From: Sinotaia quadrata
Lineage: Eukaryota; Mollusca; Gastropoda; Architaenioglossa; Viviparidae
Assembly: GCA_028829895.1 (NCBI GenBank)
Contig: CM054180.1
Span: 100,130,635-100,194,634 of the forward strand
DNA: 64,000 nucleotides
Reading direction: 5' to 3'
Below are positions 56,635 to 64,000 of this stretch, piece by piece. The notes beneath the pieces were generated by a model that was not told the DNA's origin, searched no databases, and saw nothing but the letters and a program-made list of their open reading frames with translations. The translations under genes were made by a program, and so were the position numbers. The stretch's first letter is position 1, and every line of letters begins with the position of its first letter.

Positions 56635-56990
56635 TTACATGCAAATAATACACCACTATCTTACATGTGAACAATATACCCCTTCATCTTATATATATCT
56701 TTTCTTACAAACGGATATAAATAATACACCACTATCTTACATGTGAACAATATACCCCTTCATCTTATATATATCTTTTCTTACAAACGGATACAAATAA
56801 TACACCACTATCTTACATGTGAACAATATACCCCTTCATCTTATATATATCTTATATCCCTTTTCTTACAAACGGATATAAATAATACACCACTATCTTA
56901 CATGTGAACAATATACCCCTTCATCCTATATATATCTTTTCTTACAAACGGATATAAATAACACACCCTTTATCTCATATGTAAACAATA
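56635..56990. repeat. About 77-bp minisatellite, 4-5 units
   Basis: AATAATACACCACTATCTTA, CATGTGAACAATATACCCC then TCTTTTCTTACAAACGGAT. One unit has an extra ATATCTTATATCCC. Confidence 0.95.
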
Positions 56991-57164
56991 CACCCATTAT
57001 CTTATATATAAACAACACATCCTGTATATTACATTTAAAGGCCACAACACTTATTTTGCAGATTAAGAACATGCCATTTGAGTGCACGAATTCATTTACA
57101 GTTAAAAAATACTGAACACTCTAATTTGAATGAAAACTTCAATTATTTGTTCCTAAAAACAGAC

Positions 57165-57650
57165 ATCCTTTATTAGTTGTTAAATACATCAGTTTATTAA
57201 CACCCTTTATTAGATGTTTAAATACATCAGTTTATTGACACCCTTTATTATATGTTAAATATATCAGTTTATTGACACCCTTTATTAGATGTTAAATTTA
57301 TCAGTTTATTGACACCCTTTATTAGATGTTAAATATATCAGTTTATTGACACCTTTTATTAGATGTTAAATATATCAGTTTATTGACACCCTTTATTAGA
57401 TGTTAAATATATCAGTTTATTGACACCCTTTATTATATGTTAAATATATCAGTTTATTGACACCCTTTATTAGATGTTAAATATATCAGTTTATTGACAC
57501 CCTTTATTAGATGTTAAATCAATCAATTTATTGACACCCTTTATTAGATGTTAAATATATCAGTTTATTGACACCCTTTATTAGATGTTAAATATATCAG
57601 TTTATTGACACCCTTTATTTGATGATAAATACATCAGTTTATTGACACGG
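57165..57650. repeat. 36-bp minisatellite, 13 units
   Basis: TATATCAGTTTATTGACACC then CTTTATTAGATGTTAAA. Confidence 0.97.
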
Positions 57651-57931
57651 GAATAAAAGCACACCACTTTCATTACATGTGTATTTACTTGAATGAAAAA
57701 TGAAAATATGTACTGGCATGCACAAAATACAGCAGTGAACCTTGACCTTTTTGCAAATAAAGAAAAAGAAAACTCTTATTTATAAAAAAAACACACATGT
57801 TAAGCGGATAGAGGTAACTATTTTACACATATATAAATGCAATAATCTCTGATGTATAGAGGAACTCACTATACCATTTTAGTGATGTACATAGGGAAAT
57901 AATACACATTGGAACAGATTACACCTCTTGT

Positions 57932-57939
57932 ACTTACCT
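57932..57939 (-). promoter_or_regulatory. Consensus 5' splice donor
   Basis: The minus strand reads TCAG|GTAAGT, a perfect donor. The exon would lie at coordinates above 57937 and the intron would run left into the minisatellite-rich region. Confidence 0.4.
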
Positions 57940-59062
57940 GACTGGAAACCAGGGAAACGCAGGCTAATATTCATCTCCACGTGAGTATCAGTCAACGCCG
58001 TTCACTGTCTTTTAATGGCTACTTAATTCCTGAACTTGGAATTACGGGGCACGCTCGACACCGTTTAACCTGCAAGCTTTTCTTTTCGGGTAATGTCTCC
58101 AACATAATGCATGTCTACCTACTCACCTACATAATGCATGGTAGAATTTCTCTTATTTTTTCTCTCTCTAAAATCCAAGTTTACTTTGGACAAAGGGTCC
58201 AACACGTACACAGCACGCATACCATCCTACGAAGAATCCCAAAGGCTGTTGATCATGTATTTTAATTCTCCGAGTATTTTTCTTGTAGAAGAAAATAAAT
58301 TCTTCTAGTCTGAATACTGAATATGTTGTTGAATAGGCTTGCATATACTGGAGACCTTCTTCCTTTCCCATCCCCATAAAGCAAGATTTTGCCTCTAGTG
58401 TTTAGCATAAACGTCCAATAATTATTTGCATCAAATTATCAAAGATTAAATTCTATAAAATTAAAAATAAGCTTTAGAATGAAACAGTCTGAAAGTGTTT
58501 ATTTTGCATAAAATAGTAGTGTGCATTTTATTTCAGTATTTTATACGGTGTAGTGCAATTTTTTTAACCGGGGTGTAGGATTAGAATTACCCAGTGCTCT
58601 ATGTCTCTTCGTCCCCGATTGAGTAACAGACACTAATTTACGGTCGTGCTCGAAGGTTGGACTCTGGACACGTTTACACCCATTTTACACAGTCACGCTG
58701 CTGATAAGATCTATTAATTGTTGCGGTCAATGCCCTCGTCAATTACTGTCCACAGTCTTCACCTGTGTGCACACAGAATAATTATTTAATATGTCCGCAC
58801 TTCCGCTAACAAATGTGCGTTCTTCAAGTCAGCAATATCAATACAAGTCTCTCAATAAAGTTCCAGATGTACAGGAAGACGTTACACTCACATGTCCACC
58901 AAACCTACATTCCGTCGGCTTCCAAGAGCAGTGATTGTCGATCAGGGGACAAAACCCAATACTACATAATATGTACTTCGTAGGTCTGTTGCATAATATA
59001 GAACCTCAAAGTACCACACAGCACTGCCCTTCAACGCTCAATCACACATCAGGCGAGAGGCC

Positions 59063-59098
59063 ATTGGCTGCTCGGGGTCCGTTCTACTCTATTTTTAG
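59063..59098. promoter_or_regulatory. CCAAT box and MEF2-type element
   Basis: ATTGG (inverted CCAAT, 59063-59067) and CTATTTTTAG (59089-59098, a perfect MEF2 consensus, readable on both strands) lie 22 bp apart in GC-balanced unique DNA. Confidence 0.35.
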
Positions 59099-59347
59099 AA
59101 TACTGATACTCTTCGTTTGCCACATTGTGGAGCTTAGGGTAGAAATTGGGAAATTACATTTTTTATTTTTAAAAAATTCAATATTTTATATTTGAGTTGA
59201 TTTTTATTTTTATTCGTTTTTACGGTGTGGCTGTTGAAATATTTGCATTTAAAAACAAGCTGTCTCTCAAGCTCTTAGATGTAGAAATAATTATATACAG
59301 GCGTAATAAAATTAACATTTGTACCACAGTTTTGTTTGCTTCATAAC

Positions 59348-59349
<2 letters not shown>

Positions 59350-59410
<61 letters not shown>
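59350..59410. repeat. (CA)n microsatellite
   Basis: About 29 CA units. Confidence 0.98.
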
Positions 59411-59411
<1 letters not shown>

Positions 59412-59649
59412 AATATCCTGATATTTTCTGACAGCTGTAATAATACTATCAAGCTAATCGATTGGACTTCAGGCTGGCTCGTATGGACATGGTCTAAAAA
59501 CGAGAATTTTAATAACACGTATCAAAATATAAATGCTGACAATTATTTAAGTTCTCAAATTTAAACCGCCTCTCTTGTACATCAACGCTAAATTGTGAAT
59601 GTATTGTGCTTGTGGCCATTTCTGATTTGAGTCTGTGGCATTGTTCTAT

Positions 59650-60387
59650 CAGTAAATAATTCAGTGGTCACAACATGTTTGTTATTAGTAATTTAGTGGT
59701 CATAGTGTGTATTTTTATTTGAAACTTAGCGATCACAATAGCTTTTTTTAATTTTAGGGAACTCTGTGACTTAATGAGGATTTGTCTTAGGAACTATGTA
59801 GTCTGAATGTAGTATACATATCAGTAAACTAGCGCAGTGTTTATAATGTGGCCATGTTCTTAGTAATTAAGTGGTCACATTGAATGGGCGCACTGTTGTT
59901 TTGATCTTAGAATTTCAATAGTCATAATGTGGTCTTATCCTCAGTAAATAAACTCAGTATTCATAATGTGACTTTGTTCTCAGCAAATTCACTCGGTATT
60001 AGTAATGTGGCTTTGTTCTCGGTAAATAAACTCGGTGGTCAGGATGTGGTTTTGTTCTCGATAAACTAACTCAGTGGCCATGGTGTGGCTTTGTTCTTTA
60101 TAATCTAACTCAGTGGCCATGATGTGGCTTTGTTCTTTATAAACTAACTTAGTGGCCATGATGTGGCTTTGTTCTAACTAAATTTAGTCAGCTATCACAA
60201 TGTAACTGTCTTCACAATAACATAACTCAGTGGTCATAATGTGGCTTTGTTCTTTATAAACTAATTCAGTGATCATGATGTAGTTTTATTCTCAATAAAT
60301 TAACTCAGTGGTTAAGATGCAGCTTTGTTCTCAATAAACTAACTCAGTAGTATGATATGGCTTTGTTCTCTATAAACTAACTCAACA
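59650..60387. repeat. About 40-bp minisatellite, 17 degenerate units
   Basis: ACTCAGTGGTCATGATGTGG then CTTTGTTCTCTATAAACTA. Left units are very diverged. The array ends exactly where Rep-A copy 3 begins. Confidence 0.9.
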
Positions 60388-61306
60388 ATAATTCTACACG
60401 TTTCTCTAGCACATAGTAGAGTATTCCATGAACCGCTGTCCTCCCAAGACTAATCTGGGCACTCCGCCACACTAGTTCCTTCAAGCAGAAGAACAATGTA
60501 GCAATTTCCAGTAACTTCCTTATACCAGAAATTATATGATGCAGTTAAGCATTCTTTGCCATCATACATTAACAAAGTGCTGTGTATCCTTATTCTTACA
60601 CACTGTGTTAGAGATTTCTCAAATCTACCATTGTCGTAGCAGTTTATAAATCAATAAGCCAGGAAATTCCAGAGATTCTAGAATAAAAGGCTGCTTGTTC
60701 CCCATAAAATATAATCAGGGAACAAATGCTAAGTTTTCCAGTTTATTCATCTCTAACTCCATTCTTTCTTACGTTCAAATCTCAACACAGTTTCCTGCAA
60801 GACTATTTATTAACCCAATACACACATACAACATAATAAATACAACGCAATAGTTTATGAACGTGTTCACTAGAAACAATATCGTGGGTGTAACATGTAA
60901 CATACAAGCATCGTAATTCGTAATTGTAGAAGTAGTAGTCTACTCACATAATACATCTCTGCATAAACACAAGTATAATATAGCAACAGCAAAAATGCAT
61001 GAAATATTCAAAGTGATTAGAAAATACAATTATTTTCAACAGGTAAACTTTTATCTCAGCCCACTGTCTGGTCTCATTCTTGTAAATGTTTACCATTGGA
61101 TAATGAAAACTCCTCATCCATATAAGACATGTTTAGATTACATCAGCAAGTTCTAGCACATTCTTTACCTGAGTTGTTTACTGCAAATCTGATACTTACA
61201 AACAAATTCCATCATAATAAATGCCCAAGGTTGGGTCACGCTGATATTTAACAATTTATATAACAATTAAGTTTAGAAATATGAATAGGCAAATTTATCT
61301 GCTACA
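60388..61306 (-). repeat. Rep-A copy 3, 5' two thirds
   Basis: The minus strand begins TGTAGCAGATAAATTTGCC at 61306 and runs through CAGTGGGCTGAGAT, GTAGACTACTACTTC and AAGTTACTGGAAATTGC to about 60388. Minisatellites adjoin both ends. Confidence 0.82.
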
Positions 61307-61662
61307 TTCAATAACCAAATGCTGGAAAAGAGTATTTGACCAAAGAAAAAGCCTATTGGCTATGTTAATAGAATAATCCTCTCTATCTAAATTATCTAAC
61401 CCAATGCAGGAGAAACTATTTGATTGATAAACAATCTATTGGTTAAGCTAACAGAAATTACCTTTCAATCAAAATTATCTATCCAATGCAGAAAACAGTA
61501 TTTGACAAAAAAACAGATTATTGGTTATGCTAACAGAATATACATATGTATCAAAATTCTCTAACCCAATGCAGAGAAAAATATTTTACCAAGAAACAGC
61601 CTCTAACCCAATGCAGGAAAATGTATTTGACCAAGAAACAGTCTCTTATGACCGAATTTTCT
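61307..61662. repeat. About 75-bp minisatellite, 5 units with a shortened one
   Basis: CTAACCCAATGCAGGAAAA, GTATTTGACCAAGAAACAG then CTATTGGTTATGCTAACAGA. The fifth unit lacks the second half. Confidence 0.9.
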
Positions 61663-61849
61663 AAGATGAGTTTGTTGTAATGGGAGGCTAGATACACTAC
61701 TACATAAATGCAAATGGGTTTCCTATATACTCTGTTCTATCAGCAATTGTTTTCCCCAATGACTTCTTTTCCCACAGGAACTGCAGGAACCTTTCGACTT
61801 CAAATGTTCTCGGTTGGGGTGTGTTCCGTACGGTCTTCCTCCTGTAACT

Positions 61850-62192
61850 TGCTTCTGAGTAGGGTGTCTGTCATGATGTTGTGAGGAGGGTATCTGTCAT
61901 AATGTTCTGAGTAGGATGTCTGTCATGGTATTGTGAGGAGGGTATCTGTCATAGTGTTCTGAGTAGGGTGTCTGTCATGGTGTTGTGAGGAGGGTATCTG
62001 TCATAGTGTTCTGAGTAGGGTGTCTGTCATGGTGTTGTGAGGAGGGTATCTGTCATAGTGTTCTGAGTAGGGTGTCTGTCATGGTGTTGTGAGGAGGGTA
62101 TCTGTCATAGTGTTCTGAGTAGGGTGTCTGTCATGGTATTGTGAGGAGGGTGTCTGTCATGGTATTGTGAGGAGGGTGTCCGTCATGGTGGT
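61850..62192. repeat. 52-bp dimeric minisatellite, about 6.5 units
   Basis: GTAGGGTGTCTGTCATGGTG then TTGTGAGGAGGGTATCTGTC and ATAGTGTTCTGA. Each 52-bp unit is two related 26-bp halves. Confidence 0.96.
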
Positions 62193-62904
62193 GCAGAGGA
62201 AGGCGTTTAATGTCTTGAAAGTATCTTTGTTCTTAGTCCGTTATTTTTTCCCTGGGTGTTACAGGAGGTGTATTGTATTTGTTTGGATGAGGAATGTGAT
62301 TAGTGCTGAGTGAATGAGTTTGTGATTGTGTTCTTGAGTGAAGAGCAATGTGTGGGTTGTGAATGGGAGTTGTAGAAGTGATATTACCTACTGAAGTGTG
62401 TTTCCTTCACCATTGTGTAGGTTAGAAGGGAATGTTGATAGTGTTGTCTGTTCTGCAAATGTGCATGATTTTGGTTCATGATTTAATTTGTGTGGTATCT
62501 TGTGGAGTTAAGTCTAAGGTTGGATATAGCTCTGTTGTGGGATTCATGATTTAATTTGTGTGTGTATCTTGTGGAGTTAAGTCTAGGGTTGGATATAGCT
62601 CCGTTGTGGGATATGTTCGGAAAGTTGAGGAGAATGCTGGGGTAAGGTGGGTGGTTTTATATATGTTTCTAATTTGTGCTTCTAATACACTTCTATGGAT
62701 TGGGTATAGTTGTTTTCCATGCATGGAGCCATATTTTGCCCACCCTCGTCTATTGCTGAATTTTCTGTGATTTTAGTACCACTGGGTATCCTTTATATTG
62801 TAGTTTGGGTTACTTGGTTTCTTAGTTTATTTATGTGGTGGTTGATTTGTTTTGTTACTTGTGGCTTTGATTGATGGAATAGGTTTGATAGGTTTTTGAA
62901 GTTA
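62193..62904 (-). other. Probable 3' continuation of the minus-strand LINE
   Basis: C/A-rich on the minus strand, like the LINE to its right. Includes a duplication of about 70 bp (62475-62615, TTTAATTTGTGTG / TCTTGTGGAGTTAAGTCTA). Short phrases look protein-like, but no domain can be named. Confidence 0.35.
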
Positions 62905-63255
62905 ATGAGTGTGTAAGAATGGGTGTGTTTTGGGTGTGTGTTTGGTTTCTCTAATTCTAGTGCTTTGTCTCTGGCTATTAATTCTGCAATTAATGAGTCT
63001 GTAAGAATGGGTGTGTTTTGGGTGTGTGTTTGGTTTCTCTAATTCTAGTGCTTTGTCTCTGGCTATTAATTCTGCAATTAATGAGTCTGTAAGAATGAGT
63101 GTTTTGGGTGTGTGTTTGGTTTCTCTAATTCTAGTGCTTTGTCTCTGGCTATTAATTCTGCAATTAATGAGTCTGTAAGAATGAGTGTGTTTTGGGTGTG
63201 TGTTTGGTTTCTCTAATTCTAGTGCTTTGTCTCTGGCTATTAATTCTGCAATTAG
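62905..63255. repeat. 86-88-bp tandem repeat, 4 units, inside LINE RNase H sequence
   Basis: GAGTCTGTAAGAATG marks units at 62995, 63083 and 63169 (periods 88 and 86). Each unit encodes, on the minus strand, the stretch TDSLIAELIARDKALELEKP in one frame. The two lengths sum to 174, so the frame is restored every second unit. Confidence 0.95.
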
Positions 63256-63457
63256 TAATGAATGCATTGAATTAAGTTTGAAAGTGTGAGTGCCTGAAGG
63301 TGAGTGTGCTGTTGATCCAGTTCCTAAGAGGTTTTTAGAGCGATTTGTATATATGTGATAGTGCTGAGCATAGTTGAGGTTTATGTTTTCTAGTGTTGTT
63401 TGCTCGGTGAGGAGAGGGATGATTTTCTTAAGGATTTTAGAGCAATGTTGGGTCTTT

Positions 63458-63520
63458 CTGTGTGTGTGTGTGTATATATATGTGTGTGTGTGTGTGTGCG
63501 CGCGCGCGCGCGCGTGTGTA
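63458..63520. repeat. (TG)n(CG)n tract inside the LINE
   Basis: TG repeats with a short TATATATG break, then an uninterrupted CG run at 63498-63514, then TG again. Confidence 0.96.
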
Positions 63521-64000
63521 ATATTGACCACGGGGGTAGTGTTTTCTTGAGCGGCTCTTCTGGTTTTATAAAGTTAAGTTTGTGTGTATTTAGTAGTTCT
63601 TTGTTACTTGGTGTGGTGGGACTCCCTCAATAGTCCATTTGGTTTGAGTTTTTCCCTGCTAGTTTCATTATGAAACCTCTTCTGTCCCACTTTGGCTCTG
63701 TAGGCGAGTGTTTGTTGGTAGGTTGTTTCCATGTTGTGTTCTGTTGGTCCAGAGTTATAGTATTTGTTTATCTCGTCTTTCAAATTGGCCTATTTGTTTG
63801 TAAAGTTCATTATTTTGAGTATTGTGTAGAGCTTGGGTGCATATTTTAAGAATTTAAGTGCTTTGTTTTGGAAAATTTGTAGTTCTTTATTTGGGGTTCT
63901 TAGTGGCTGTATATGTGGTACTGCCATAATCTATTATGGAATATATTATAGATCTTATGGCTGTTAGCAGGATGTGAGTATTCGCCCCTTTTCTTGTACT

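Larger units (their letters stand above)
57651..59349. other. 1.7 kb array-free unique DNA, candidate first-exon/promoter region
   Basis: The longest stretch of the right half without arrays. It contains a strong minus-strand splice donor (57932-57939) and, further right, a GC-balanced part with CpGs (58600-59100) and promoter-like motifs. No protein is recognised. Confidence 0.4.
62905..64000 (-). pseudogene. I/Jockey-like LINE, 3' portion, runs off the right edge
   Basis: Reading right to left, 64000-63890 gives ILLTAIRSIIYSIIDYGSTT, the reverse transcriptase C-terminal block usually written S-x-L-D-Y-G. In the next frame LQIFQNKALKFLKYAPKLYT matches the L-Q-x-x-Q-N-x-A-L-R block. LPPWSIL follows near 63530. 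After a CA/CG microsatellite comes HYHIYTNRSKNLLGTGS, the RNase H start, usually I-Y-T-D-G-S-K, here with D changed to N and G to R. Then FKLNSMHSLLIAELIARDKA follows, corresponding to the second catalytic segment (A-E-L). It contains several stops and shifts, so it is dead. The 5' part is outside the window. Confidence 0.78.

Overview
This window looks like a gene-poor, repeat-saturated stretch of an invertebrate animal genome. It is AT-rich. It holds many tandem arrays, decayed non-LTR and LTR retrotransposon pieces, small DNA transposons and microsatellites. No intact protein-coding gene, rRNA, tRNA or CRISPR array is recognisable. Nothing fixes the species. The decayed protein at 21.9-23.6 kb resembles an uncharacterised family I know mainly from arthropods, while the LINE types also occur in molluscs and cnidarians. 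I therefore stop at 'metazoan invertebrate'. All similarity statements rest on recall and reading by eye, not on a search.

Layout. (i) 0-7.4 kb is mostly tandem arrays, with a clean 239-bp mariner-type MITE at 1819-2057 (31-bp inverted ends, TA duplication), a minus-strand LINE RNase H tail at 4829-5059 and one copy of a dispersed repeat called Rep-B. (ii) 7.7-9.1 kb is a long copy of an LTR-like family called Rep-A. Seven Rep-A copies lie in the window, and this one carries a 282-bp hAT-type MITE. (iii) 9-16 kb is tandem arrays and nondescript AT-rich DNA. (iv) 17-20.4 kb holds three unrelated LINE 3' ends: a restriction-like-endonuclease LINE, an RTE-like tail ending in GATA repeats, and a CR1-like reverse transcriptase. 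(v) 21.6-23.95 kb is a DNA-transposon-like unit with long imperfect terminal inverted repeats around a broken gene. (vi) 24.5-40.3 kb alternates arrays with four Rep-A copies. (vii) 41.6-43.0 kb is a minus-strand Ty3-type retrotransposon relic. (viii) 44.8-46 kb is a composite of microsatellite, minisatellite and Rep-B in inverted arrangement. (ix) 47.2-48.0 kb is unique, CpG-containing DNA with promoter-like sites. (x) 49-62.6 kb is arrays, including 2.7 kb of strand-asymmetric T/G-rich satellite, plus a second promoter/first-exon candidate at 57.9-59.1 kb. (xi) 62.9-64.0 kb is a minus-strand LINE whose RNase H segment has been tandemly amplified; it runs off the window.

By my own tally tandem repeats cover about 19 kb, near 30% of the window. 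They are often joined to mobile-element ends: several Rep-A copies begin or stop exactly where an array starts, one Rep-A copy sits inside an array, and several arrays are amplified pieces of elements. Nearly all long open frames here are by-products of arrays whose unit is a multiple of three.

The best candidates for something undescribed are the TIR-bounded unit at 21.6-23.95 kb, the Rep-A family, and the coupling between Rep-A breakpoints and minisatellites.
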